From Bacilli bacterium (GTDB taxonomy: Bacteria > Bacillota_I > Bacilli_A > RFN20 > CAG-826), in contig JAFRPF010000016.1 of the NCBI GenBank assembly GCA_017429285.1, positions 1 through 64,000 of the forward strand: a stretch of DNA of 64,000 nucleotides. Reading direction: 5' to 3'. Below are positions 23,586 through 32,578 of the stretch, piece after piece. The notes beneath the pieces were generated by a model, which was not told the DNA's origin, did no database searches, and saw only the letters and a list, made by a program, of their open reading frames with translations. A program made the translations under genes and the position numbers. How positions within the stretch are numbered: the stretch's first letter is position 1; the number at the start of each line of letters is the position of its first letter.

Positions 23586-25454
23586 ATGGCTAATTTAAAA
23601 TTGAGTCACATTTACAAGGTCTACGAAAATGGTCACAAAGCTGTCAATGATTTTAACATTGATATCGCTGACAAAGAATTTATCGTTTTCGTCGGTCCAT
23701 CTGGCTGTGGTAAATCCACAACACTAAGAATGATCGCTGGCTTAGAGACAATTACCTCAGGTGATTTATTTATCGGAGAAACTCTCGCTAACGATTTAGA
23801 ACCAAAGGATAGAGATATCGCGATGGTCTTCCAAAGCTACGCCTTATATCCACACATGACTGTTTATGACAACATGGCCTTCGGTTTAAGAAATAGACAT
23901 ATGCCAGAAGCAGAAATTAGAGAAAAAGTTCTTGAAGCTGCGAAGATGCTTGATATTGAAATGTATCTTGATAGAAAACCAAAAGCGATGTCCGGTGGTC
24001 AAAGACAACGTGTCGCCTTAGGTAGAGCGTTAGTGAGAGATCCAAAAGTCTTCTTACTCGATGAACCATTATCTAACTTAGATGCTAAACTCCGTGCTCA
24101 AATGAGAACAGAGATTACTAAATTACATAAGAAATTAGGTACCACATTTATCTATGTTACCCATGACCAAGTCGAAGCTATGACCATGGGTACAAGAATT
24201 GTTGTTATGAAACTCGGTTATGTCCAACAAATCGATACTCCTATGAATTTATATAACAAACCATACAACAAATTCGTCGCTGGATTTATCGGTACTCCAC
24301 AGATGAACTTCTTTAATGTCAAATTATTAAGAAAAGGTGCGAAAGTGGAAATTTCTTATCCAGATGGTAGTAAGAGTGAAGTTGATTACGAAGTTGTTTC
24401 TAAGATTCATAACTCCTACCTAAATGGTGAAAAAGAAGTCATTTTAGGTATCCGTCCAGAACATATTGATATCTCCGAAAAGAAAACAAACTTAATGGCC
24501 ACAGTGACCGCTGTTGAACATTTAGGTAACGAATGTATCGTTTATGGTGTTCTTGGCAAAGCCAGTGATGAATTCACGATGAAAGATGAAGGTAAAAACA
24601 TCATCATCAAGACACTTGAAGGTACAAAAGTGGAAGTTGGAGATGAAATCTATCTCTCCATCCATGAAGATAAATTGCATTTATTCGATAAGGAAAGTGA
24701 AGTTACCTTATTACACGCTATCCCACCATATACTTTAGTGGAAGGTGAAGTTAAAGGCGATGATTTATCCTTATTCGGTAGCAAAGTGAAATTACCAGCA
24801 GCGATGAAAGAAGCGATCGGTAGCGCTTCTAAAGTTGAATTTGAAGTTCCTCCATCTGCGGTTGTTCCTGGAAAAGATTATTCCTTGAAGGTCAAAAAGA
24901 TTGAAGATGTTGATGGTCAAAAACTTGCTTATTTAGTAAACGGCGATCGTTATCTCTTCGCTTTAGTGGATAACAAAGTGAAAGAAGGAGAAAACTATTC
25001 CTTCTCCTTAAGAAATGACAAAGTCGTGGTCTTAGTCGATGGCAAAGTCGTCTTAGAACCGATCGGTGAACAAGAATTTGTAGTTGGTAATTTCTTAAAG
25101 AAAGATGTCGGTAGAAACAAAGTTGAATTCTACTACGAAGTGGAAGGCGATCAAATTCCTGCCCCACTTGAAAATGGTTATAAGATTAACGCTGTTGAAG
25201 GTAATAACTGCTATAAGAAAGCTTATCGTTATGTTTTCGATAGAAAGAGTATTACTTTAGGTGAACAAGGCTTAGCCGCTCATGTGGAAAAAGTATTAGA
25301 TTACGGTAATCAAAAATATGCTTCATTAAAACTTGGCGAGCAAAACTTATTAGTGGAAGTTCCAAATGACTTCGCTAAAGAAGAAGTAAAAGTTTGGCTT
25401 AACGGCGAAGCTTTCGAAGTCTGGCAACAGGAAATTGATTTCCGTATCTGCTAA
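23586..25454 (+). CDS. msmK: Carbohydrate ABC transporter ATPase (MsmK/MalK type) with long C-terminal extension
   Basis: 622 residues; MsmK/MalK proteins are usually about 370. Residues 1-370 are canonical: Walker A GPSGCGKST (37-45), Q-loop VFQSYALYP, signature MSGGQRQRVALGRAL, Walker B VFLLDEPLSNLD, switch His in THDQVEAM, and TOBE-type regulatory domains containing GIRPEHIDI. About 245 further residues follow, predicted all-beta, with several OB/TOBE-like stretches (VEGEVKG, FVVGNFLKK). The ATPase energises a CUT1 sugar importer, most likely MalEFG encoded at 26.5-30.6 kb. The extension may add regulatory ligand sites; that is inference. AGGAG precedes the ATG. Confidence 0.9.
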   Translation: MANLKLSHIYKVYENGHKAVNDFNIDIADKEFIVFVGPSGCGKSTTLRMIAGLETITSGDLFIGETLANDLEPKDRDIAMVFQSYALYPHMTVYDNMAFGLRNRHMPEAEIREKVLEAAKMLDIEMYLDRKPKAMSGGQRQRVALGRALVRDPKVFLLDEPLSNLDAKLRAQMRTEITKLHKKLGTTFIYVTHDQVEAMTMGTRIVVMKLGYVQQIDTPMNLYNKPYNKFVAGFIGTPQMNFFNVKLLRKGAKVEISYPDGSKSEVDYEVVSKIHNSYLNGEKEVILGIRPEHIDISEKKTNLMATVTAVEHLGNECIVYGVLGKASDEFTMKDEGKNIIIKTLEGTKVEVGDEIYLSIHEDKLHLFDKESEVTLLHAIPPYTLVEGEVKGDDLSLFGSKVKLPAAMKEAIGSASKVEFEVPPSAVVPGKDYSLKVKKIEDVDGQKLAYLVNGDRYLFALVDNKVKEGENYSFSLRNDKVVVLVDGKVVLEPIGEQEFVVGNFLKKDVGRNKVEFYYEVEGDQIPAPLENGYKINAVEGNNCYKKAYRYVFDRKSITLGEQGLAAHVEKVLDYGNQKYASLKLGEQNLLVEVPNDFAKEEVKVWLNGEAFEVWQQEIDFRIC

Positions 25455-25469
25455 TTAATTAATAAATTA

Positions 25470-25494
25470 ACCACCATTTTATGGTGGTTTTTTC
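25470..25494 (+). terminator. Rho-independent terminator
   Basis: Stem AACCACCA / TGGTGGTT with loop TTTTA and a T run. Confidence 0.88.
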
Positions 25495-25513
25495 GATAAT
25501 AAATAGGTATTTT

Positions 25514-26374
25514 ATGTCTTCTAAAGATGAAATTTTAAACGAAGATAAAAATCGTGATTATCAGATGTCTCCTCTTCCTAAAGAAGAGCCAACTCAAGAA
25601 GTAGTTTATAACAAAAAAGCTTCAATCATGAATCGTATTGCGGGTGGACTTATCGACCTCGGTTTACTTTTCATGTCCATATTTGGTTTATCACGTTTAT
25701 TTTTAGCCACCCCAATGACGGCTCCTTTACGTACCTATGAAAATAAAATTAATACGATAATAGATGATTATAAATTGACCCCTTTAGTGGAAGGCAGTGT
25801 AGAAACCTATAGTTACAAAATGTATGAAACAGACGAACAATATTCGAAAAACGCTAAAGGCAAAATCATATATTATGAAGAAGATATTAATCTTCATTAT
25901 GTCGTAGTGGATAACACAAACATTTCTAAAGAAGTATCAAATGCTACAAGCAAAGCTTTAAATGCTGATAAGAATTATAAAAATCTGAAATTTGATTATG
26001 ACCTTATTAGTTATGGTTATATGATGATCGCTGGTTTTATTGCTGAAAGTGTTTTCTTACTTGTTGTTCCTTTAGTCAATAAAAGAAGAGCCACAATCGG
26101 TAAATTAGCCGCGAATACCGCTTTAGTGGATTCGAAATATTATGTACCAGCAAGATGGTATCAAGTAGTGGGTAGATTTGCCTGGCAATTTTTAATTGAA
26201 AGCGCATTAGTCTATCTATTTATCTCATCGATGATTTTACATCTATTAATAGTTCCTGCTGTTTTATTTATCATTACCTTATTTGACCGTAAAAAAGGTC
26301 GGACATTGCATGACTTTATTTCACGTACGATGGTCATCGAATATAAGTCTATGAAATCACTTGGAGAACAATAA
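25514..26374 (+). CDS. RDD-family membrane protein
   Basis: 286 residues from ATG 25514. An acidic cytoplasmic N-terminus precedes RIAGGLIDLGLL, the Arg/Asp start of the RDD domain. There are four probable helices (about 42-62, 162-184, 215-240, 235-255), with a 100-residue soluble loop between the first and second that is rich in Tyr, Asn and Lys. The end (DRKKGRTLHDFISRTMV) matches the RDD pattern. RDD proteins are poorly understood; transport or ion-related roles have been proposed. The gene sits between the ABC ATPase and MalE but is separated from both by terminator and promoter. Confidence 0.75.
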   Translation: MSSKDEILNEDKNRDYQMSPLPKEEPTQEVVYNKKASIMNRIAGGLIDLGLLFMSIFGLSRLFLATPMTAPLRTYENKINTIIDDYKLTPLVEGSVETYSYKMYETDEQYSKNAKGKIIYYEEDINLHYVVVDNTNISKEVSNATSKALNADKNYKNLKFDYDLISYGYMMIAGFIAESVFLLVVPLVNKRRATIGKLAANTALVDSKYYVPARWYQVVGRFAWQFLIESALVYLFISSMILHLLIVPAVLFIITLFDRKKGRTLHDFISRTMVIEYKSMKSLGEQ

Positions 26375-26409
26375 TTTATATGAAATATAAGACTAATTGT
26401 GATTTTATA

Positions 26410-26438
26410 TTGTTTTACAAAAGTAAAAAATCTATAAT
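26410..26438 (+). promoter_or_regulatory. Promoter of the malEFG operon
   Basis: TTGTTT (26410-26415) and TATAAT (26433-26438), 17 nt apart; the ATG of malE follows at 26481 with AGGAG upstream. Confidence 0.6.
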
Positions 26439-26480
26439 TTTATTGAACCTTCCTTATGGAAAAGAGATAGGAGATAATTT

Positions 26481-27989
26481 ATGAAGAAGAAATCTTTACT
26501 ATTGACTTCGGCTACTTTGCTTTTAGCTTTGGGTTCTTTATCTGCTTGTGCAACAACTAAAAAGTCAGTTGTGGTATGGGTTGGTAGTGAATCAGTTGAA
26601 TATTATCGTGAAAAAGCAAGCGAATTTAAAAAAGCCAATCCAGACTTCGGATTAAAAATCAGTATTGTTGGCGCGGACGCTGGTAGTGCTGGTGGTCAAA
26701 TGGTTAGTGATAACACCGCTTGTGGTGATATCGTGACCATCGCTTCCGATAACATTGGTAAATTATCACAATTAAGTTACATCGCTCCAATCATTGATGA
26801 AGAAACAATTAAACAAGTAGAAGATGATAATCCTGCTAGTTTCGTCAAAGCGATGGAAAACATCTTAGGCAACGATGAAAAATATCATTACACTTTTGGT
26901 GTTCCTTATATTTCTCAAGCTCTTTTCCTATATTACGATACTCGTTATGTGACTGACGAAGAAGCCAAAACATTTGAAGGCTTAGAGCAAGCCGCGGCGA
27001 GATATGATTCTGAACATAATGTAAAAGGCACAAAATCATATACTGTGACTGGCTCTGATGGATTTAACTTCTCATTCTCTATTCTTGCGGGAAGAATGGA
27101 AGATAATAAATTCTCTTCCTCATTAAGATTATATGAAGGCAGCAAAGCTAGAGATTGTTATGCTCAAGACAACGATCAAGTGGCGGTTATCAAATGGATG
27201 CAAAGAAGCGTCAAAGCCACAAACGGTGGATTATTAGAAAGTGACTCCCCATGGGCCACAAATATTGAAAATCACAAAGCATTATCCGTCATCGGTGGTG
27301 CTTGGCATTATAAATCATTTAAAGATGCTGTTACTGAAAATGGTGAAACACATATGGGTTGTATGCCAATCCCAACCTTCACCTTAACAGCAGAAGATGT
27401 TGAAGATATTAACGATGTCGTTTATCCAAACGATCCAGATTTACCAGAAGACTTAAGAGGAGTGACTGATGAAGCTCCTGAAGCTGGTACAGTTTTCGCT
27501 GGTGGTAGCTTCGTCGACTGTAAAGTCTTCGTTATCAATATGGCCACAATGGATGGCGATGTTGATAAGTATTATCAATTATGTAAATTATTAAGATATT
27601 TCTCTTCTAAAGATATTCAAAAAGGCTCATTTATTGAAGCGCTTAACGTTCCAGCATTCGATAATTCCCAAGCCTTTATCGAAGAAGTGAAAGATGAAGT
27701 CGATAACACCGCTTATTTAATGGCTAAAGCACAAACTGGTATGAATAGCCACGGTATTCCACAACCATTTACTACCGGTGCTTTAAATGCGGCTTATTAC
27801 TCTAAAGGTGGTCCAGGTTATTACCTTAACGCCATCACCAATAAAGGTGGTGCTGGTGCAGAAGTTGATGGACCAAAAGGCATTAGAGAAATCTTATGGA
27901 GAATGGAATATCTCTGGAAGAACTCTAAAGCGGCTACTGAAACTATCTATCCTGGTACATATCCAGCAGCGACAACATTAAGCAATTAA
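26481..27989 (+). CDS. malE: Maltodextrin ABC transporter substrate-binding lipoprotein
   Basis: 502 residues, longer than the usual ~420. Signal and lipobox LSAC, then the family-1 solute-binding fold: VVVWVGSESVEYYREKASEF near the N-terminus, periodic Trp/Tyr residues for sugar stacking, and ALSVIGGAWHYKSF in the middle. Anchored to the outer face of the membrane, it would deliver maltodextrins to MalF/MalG, which follow directly. The distal WRMEYLW segment is typical of the C-terminal part of MalE-like proteins. First gene of the malEFG operon. The sugar is inferred from the starch neighbourhood. Confidence 0.92.
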   Translation: MKKKSLLLTSATLLLALGSLSACATTKKSVVVWVGSESVEYYREKASEFKKANPDFGLKISIVGADAGSAGGQMVSDNTACGDIVTIASDNIGKLSQLSYIAPIIDEETIKQVEDDNPASFVKAMENILGNDEKYHYTFGVPYISQALFLYYDTRYVTDEEAKTFEGLEQAAARYDSEHNVKGTKSYTVTGSDGFNFSFSILAGRMEDNKFSSSLRLYEGSKARDCYAQDNDQVAVIKWMQRSVKATNGGLLESDSPWATNIENHKALSVIGGAWHYKSFKDAVTENGETHMGCMPIPTFTLTAEDVEDINDVVYPNDPDLPEDLRGVTDEAPEAGTVFAGGSFVDCKVFVINMATMDGDVDKYYQLCKLLRYFSSKDIQKGSFIEALNVPAFDNSQAFIEEVKDEVDNTAYLMAKAQTGMNSHGIPQPFTTGALNAAYYSKGGPGYYLNAITNKGGAGAEVDGPKGIREILWRMEYLWKNSKAATETIYPGTYPAATTLSN

Positions 27990-28036
27990 TTAAAATTATT
28001 CAATAAATTGAATGTAAAAGAGAAAGGAGGAAATAT

Positions 28037-29635
28037 ATGGCTGATTTAGTAGTTAATGAAAGACAAAATGAAGGCAATATCTTTAAGAGATTCGGTCGTG
28101 GTTTTGTAAGATTCTTTACCAAGAGCATTCCACATTTCTTCACCAAATCATTACCAGGATTCTTTGTGAACCTATATAGAAGAATCAAAAACTTCTTCAT
28201 CGATTTCGGTAAAAGATTTAAAGATGGCTCTATCGGTACCAAACTATCACACTTCATTATGGGTAGTGGTTCTATATACCATGGACAATACATCAAAGGT
28301 TTTATCTTCTTTGCTATTCAAGTCTTATTCATTCTTTACATGGTCCTATGTCCAGCGATTATCGGTCCTAATGGAGTTAAAGTTCCAACAGGTTGGAAAT
28401 CGTTAGCGAATTTAGCCCTTCAAGGTCATGAATCCCAATTCATCCCAGCGAGCACCGGTGGTGCTTGGACACCAGAAGGTACCTTCATTCCTGCTAGTAA
28501 CTCATTCTTGATGTTACTACTTGGCTTAGTGACAATCGCTATTATTATTCTTTACATCATCGTTTGGTTGAGTAACATCAAAAGTTCCTATGCGGCGGAT
28601 ACCGCGATTAAGGAAGGTCGTAAACCTTCAACATTTGTTGAAGATTTAAAAGCATTATTAGATGAACGTTTCCACATCTTAATGCTCACACCAACCTGCT
28701 TAGCAGCTTTAGTGTTTACTTTATTACCAACAATCTTGATGATCTGTCTAGCCTTTACAACTTATAACGACTTAGACATGCAATCCGCTCACACCGTTTT
28801 ATTCCACTGGAATGGATTCACGAACTTTGCGTCCATCTTCTCCCTTGGTAAAGCGACTAGCTTAGGTATTGAAATTAGCGCCAGATTCTTCCCTGTTCTC
28901 GGATGGACATTCATCTGGGCGATCTTCGCGACATTCACCTGCTATTTCGGCGGTATCTTATTAGCCGTTTTAATCAATAAAAAAGGCCTTAAATTTAAAA
29001 AGGTTTTCCGTACAATCTTTATCTTAACGATTGCTATTCCTCAGTTTATTTCCTTATTAACCATGAGAAACTTACTCATGAGTAATGGTCCAATTAACTC
29101 TATGTTAATGAACTTACATTGGATTAAAGAGCCAATTGGCTTCTTAGGACAAAAGAGTACAGATAATCCATATTTAGCAAAAGTGATGGTTATTATCATC
29201 AATATGTGGCTTGGTATTCCATATACGATGCTCATGACTTCTGGTATTTTAATGAACATTCCTGCTGATTTATATGAAGCAGCCAGAGTGGATGGTACTT
29301 CTCGTCCAAAGATGTTCTTTAAGATCACCTTACCTTATGTCATCTTTATTACCACTCCATATTTGATTTCATCATTTATTGGTAACATTAACTCATTTAA
29401 CACCATCTTCTTATTAACAGGTGGTGGACCAACTGTCACAAGTGCAGACGGTGTCAACTACGTTGCTGGTCAAACCGACTTACTTGTTACATGGTTATAT
29501 AAATTAACGATTGACCAAGGCGATTATAATACCGGTGCGGTTATTGGTATCTTTACCTTCATCATCACCGCGACTATCACCTTGATTACATATCGTCGAA
29601 GTAAAGCTTATAACGAGGAGGACACATTCCAATAA
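28037..29635 (+). CDS. malF: Maltodextrin ABC transporter permease
   Basis: 532 residues. The N-terminal ~60 residues are Arg/Lys/Phe-rich and cytoplasmic. About eight transmembrane helices follow, with a periplasmic-type loop after the second. The permease coupling (EAA) motif reads EAARVDGTSRPKMFFKITLP, which docks on the ATPase. AAAGGAGG lies at good distance from the ATG. Its partner MalG starts 1 nt after the stop. The length and the extra N-terminal helices are as in Firmicutes MalF. Confidence 0.92.
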   Translation: MADLVVNERQNEGNIFKRFGRGFVRFFTKSIPHFFTKSLPGFFVNLYRRIKNFFIDFGKRFKDGSIGTKLSHFIMGSGSIYHGQYIKGFIFFAIQVLFILYMVLCPAIIGPNGVKVPTGWKSLANLALQGHESQFIPASTGGAWTPEGTFIPASNSFLMLLLGLVTIAIIILYIIVWLSNIKSSYAADTAIKEGRKPSTFVEDLKALLDERFHILMLTPTCLAALVFTLLPTILMICLAFTTYNDLDMQSAHTVLFHWNGFTNFASIFSLGKATSLGIEISARFFPVLGWTFIWAIFATFTCYFGGILLAVLINKKGLKFKKVFRTIFILTIAIPQFISLLTMRNLLMSNGPINSMLMNLHWIKEPIGFLGQKSTDNPYLAKVMVIIINMWLGIPYTMLMTSGILMNIPADLYEAARVDGTSRPKMFFKITLPYVIFITTPYLISSFIGNINSFNTIFLLTGGGPTVTSADGVNYVAGQTDLLVTWLYKLTIDQGDYNTGAVIGIFTFIITATITLITYRRSKAYNEEDTFQ

Positions 29636-29636
29636 T

Positions 29637-30575
29637 ATGGCAAACGCAGTTGTTATGGATTCTTCTAAACAGAAGAAGTTCCGCTCCCAAAAAGGTGCGG
29701 AGAGAACCTCGTTAATTCTTACTTACGTTGTTCTAGGTATTCTTGCAGTAATTTGGATTATTCCAATCCTATGGATTGTATTAAGTGCGTTCCGTGGCTA
29801 TTCCACAGGTGGTAACGTCTCCTCCGACTACTTCCCAAAAAGCTTCGGTATCTCTAACTTTATCAATCTATTCACCGGTACATGGCTCGGTGTCGACTAT
29901 TATTTCTTAAGATGGTTCTTAAACACTCTTATCGTCGCCGTCATCGACTGTATCGTCTCCACATTATTAGTCTTATCAGTTGCTTACTGTATGTCTAAAT
30001 TAAGATTCAAAATGCGTAAAGCATTTATGAATATCACCATGATTCTCGGTTTATTCCCTGGATTTATGTCGATGATCGCTATTTATTATTTATTAAAAGC
30101 CATCGGCTTATCTGGTCAAACTGATGAAAATGCATGGCTTAACCTTGTCGGTTTAGTTCTCGCTTATTCCGCTGGTGCAGGCTTAGGCTTCCAAGTCGCC
30201 AAAGGCTTCTTCGATGTTATTCCTACTTCCTTAGTGGAAAGCGCGAAACTCGATGGCTGCACCAATGTGAAGATCTTCTTAAAGATTATTCTTCCATTAT
30301 CAAAACCAATTATTATCTATACCGCATTAATGTCATTTACCGGACCATGGATGGACTTCATCTTTGCGAAGGTTATTATCGGTGTTGGTAATCCACAGAT
30401 GTGGACCGTCTCCGTCGGTTTATATTCCATGATGTATGGTAACCAATACGACCCATCAATGTTTACAACATTCGCTGCTGGTTGTGTGATCGTTGCTATT
30501 CCAATTGTCGGCTTATTCATGGCCCTTCAAAAATACTATGTTGAAGGTGTTACCGCCGGTGCTGTTAAAGGTTAA
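29637..30575 (+). CDS. malG: Maltodextrin ABC transporter permease
   Basis: 312 residues with six transmembrane helices and the EAA-type coupling motif VESAKLDGCTNVKIFLKIIL. It ends in the classical GLFMALQKYYVEGVTAGAVKG-like tail of MalG. It starts 1 nt after malF with GAGGAGG some 13 nt upstream inside malF, a long spacing that suggests coupling. It forms the membrane channel with MalF. Confidence 0.93.
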   Translation: MANAVVMDSSKQKKFRSQKGAERTSLILTYVVLGILAVIWIIPILWIVLSAFRGYSTGGNVSSDYFPKSFGISNFINLFTGTWLGVDYYFLRWFLNTLIVAVIDCIVSTLLVLSVAYCMSKLRFKMRKAFMNITMILGLFPGFMSMIAIYYLLKAIGLSGQTDENAWLNLVGLVLAYSAGAGLGFQVAKGFFDVIPTSLVESAKLDGCTNVKIFLKIILPLSKPIIIYTALMSFTGPWMDFIFAKVIIGVGNPQMWTVSVGLYSMMYGNQYDPSMFTTFAAGCVIVAIPIVGLFMALQKYYVEGVTAGAVKG

Positions 30576-30596
30576 AAACCAAATTCTAAAATTAAG

Positions 30597-30626
30597 AAAG
30601 TCGCTAGAAAATCTAGTGACTTTTTA
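30597..30626 (+). terminator. Rho-independent terminator
   Basis: Stem AAAGTCGCTAGA / TCTAGTGACTTT (one mismatch or G-T) and a T run after malG. Confidence 0.88.
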
Positions 30627-30661
30627 TTTATCTTCATATACGCGTGTGTTAAGATTAATAT

Positions 30662-30680
30662 AGCAAATTTTGGATTTGCT
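30662..30680 (+). promoter_or_regulatory. Inverted repeat in the glgB leader
   Basis: AGCAAAT / ATTTGCT around a 5-nt centre, ending 2 nt before the strong AGGAGGAG ribosome site of glgB. As RNA it would form a small hairpin beside the ribosome site; as DNA it could be an operator. Either way it may control the glgB-glgP operon. Confidence 0.4.
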
Positions 30681-30695
30681 TTAGGAGGAGAAATT

Positions 30696-32564
30696 ATGGC
30701 CTACGGTTTAACTTATGACTTCTTGATGGGGCAATGTCTTGATGCCCACAATTATTTTGGTGCACATTTTGTCAATCAAAATGGTGTGGATGGGGTTGTT
30801 TTTAGATTATACGCTCCATGCGCTAATGATGTATCTGTCATCGGTGAATGGAATGGTTGGGATGTCACCTCTCATAAAATGAATAAAATTGATGATGCGG
30901 GTATTTGGGAAATTTTTATTCCTGGACTGAGCAATTATCAATCATATAAATTTCACTTTCTAAATGCGAAAGGTAAATATGTTGATAAAATCGATCCATT
31001 TGCTTTTTATAGCGAAATGAGACCAGGAACATGTTCGAAATTATTCGATAATCGTAATTTTGCTTGGCATGATGATCCTTGGATGAAATCAAGAACCAGA
31101 AACTTTGATAAACCAATGTCTATTTATGAAATGCATTTAGGTAGCTGGTATGGTAAAGCGGAAGATGGTCATACCTTATCTTATGAAGAAATCGCTGATA
31201 AATTAATTCCTTATATTCTTGGTATGGGTTATACCCATGTCGAATTTATGCCGCTAGTCCAATATCCATTTGATGGTAGCTGGGGCTATCAAGGAACAGG
31301 TTTCTTCTCTATCGATTCTAGATATGGAAATCCTTTCCAATTAATGTCGTTAGTGGATAGATTACATCAAGCCGGAATTGGGGCGATTATCGATTTCGCT
31401 CCTGTTCACTTCGCCACTGATAAATGGGCTTTAGCGGAATATGATGGCACAAAGATGTTTGAATATTCTAATAGATGGAGATTATCTCCTTGGGGTTCTT
31501 TACAATTCGATTTAGGTAAAGATCCAGTGAGAAGCTTTTTGATGAGTGCGATGAATTATTTCGTCGATTATTTTCATTTCGATGGTATTAGAGTCGACGC
31601 CGTTAGTAATATCATCTACTATAATGGTGATTCCTCCATCGGATTAAACGAAGGAGCGGTGGAATTTATTAAAAGACTTAACGCTAAGATGCATATCGCT
31701 CATGATTCTGTGATGATGATTGCCGAAGATAGTACCGCTTTTGCGGGTACCACAAAACCAACGGAACAAGGTGGTTTAGGATTTGATTATAAATGGGATT
31801 TAGGTTGGATGAACGATACCTTAAAATATTACGCTTTAGATCCAATTTATAAGAAATATGATCATCATAAATTAACATTCTCGATGGCTTATTTCTATAG
31901 TGATAATTTTATGCTTCCATTGTCTCACGACGAAGTCGTCCATGGAAAAGGGACGATTATTAATAAGATGTGGGGCGATTATGATCAAAAATTTGCCTTA
32001 TTAAGAAATTTATATACATATCAATATGGTCATCCAGGTAAAAAACTGAATTTTATGGGTAATGAACTTGGAACATTTGATGAATGGAATGAATCACGTG
32101 GTTTGCAGTGGAATTTAAAATCATTCCCCAAACACGATTCATTATCTAGAATGATGCATGATTTAAATGAAATCTATAAACATCATAAAGCCATGTATTA
32201 TCAAGAACATAATCCAGAAAGATTTAGATGGTTAATGGTGGATAATAAAGATCAATCCGTCTTCGCTTTCCAAAGAAAAGTCGATGATGATGTTTTAGTC
32301 TTTGTTTATAACATGACGACGAATTATTACGATTATATTAATATCCCAGTGTTAGAAGAAGGAGAATACGAAGAAATCTTTAACACTGATAAAGATATTT
32401 ATAGTGGTTGGGGTCAATATAATGGTTTACCAATTAAAAGTGAACCAGGTTCCTTTGAAGGATTACCCGCTCATATCACGATTAAATTAGCCTGTTTAGG
32501 CGCTTGCATCTTTAAGTTAAAAAAAGATGCCCCAAAAAAGAAAATAGCAACTAAAAAGAAATAG
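30696..32564 (+). CDS. glgB: 1,4-alpha-glucan branching enzyme (GH13_9)
   Basis: 622 residues. N-terminal CBM48 (VFRLYAPCANDVSVIGEWNGWD), then the branching-enzyme barrel with GYQGTGFFSIDSRYG, nucleophile D301 in GIRVDAV, acid/base E344 in IAEDST and D412 in SHDEVVHGKG. The C-domain ends in a Lys-rich tail. It makes alpha-1,6 branches in glycogen-like chains in the cytoplasm. It is operonic with glgP 14 nt downstream. No glycogen synthase (GlgA) or GlgC is in the window, so if glycogen is made, those genes lie elsewhere, or the enzyme acts on MalQ-made chains. Confidence 0.95.
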   Translation: MAYGLTYDFLMGQCLDAHNYFGAHFVNQNGVDGVVFRLYAPCANDVSVIGEWNGWDVTSHKMNKIDDAGIWEIFIPGLSNYQSYKFHFLNAKGKYVDKIDPFAFYSEMRPGTCSKLFDNRNFAWHDDPWMKSRTRNFDKPMSIYEMHLGSWYGKAEDGHTLSYEEIADKLIPYILGMGYTHVEFMPLVQYPFDGSWGYQGTGFFSIDSRYGNPFQLMSLVDRLHQAGIGAIIDFAPVHFATDKWALAEYDGTKMFEYSNRWRLSPWGSLQFDLGKDPVRSFLMSAMNYFVDYFHFDGIRVDAVSNIIYYNGDSSIGLNEGAVEFIKRLNAKMHIAHDSVMMIAEDSTAFAGTTKPTEQGGLGFDYKWDLGWMNDTLKYYALDPIYKKYDHHKLTFSMAYFYSDNFMLPLSHDEVVHGKGTIINKMWGDYDQKFALLRNLYTYQYGHPGKKLNFMGNELGTFDEWNESRGLQWNLKSFPKHDSLSRMMHDLNEIYKHHKAMYYQEHNPERFRWLMVDNKDQSVFAFQRKVDDDVLVFVYNMTTNYYDYINIPVLEEGEYEEIFNTDKDIYSGWGQYNGLPIKSEPGSFEGLPAHITIKLACLGACIFKLKKDAPKKKIATKKK

Positions 32565-32578
32565 GAGTTTATTTATAT

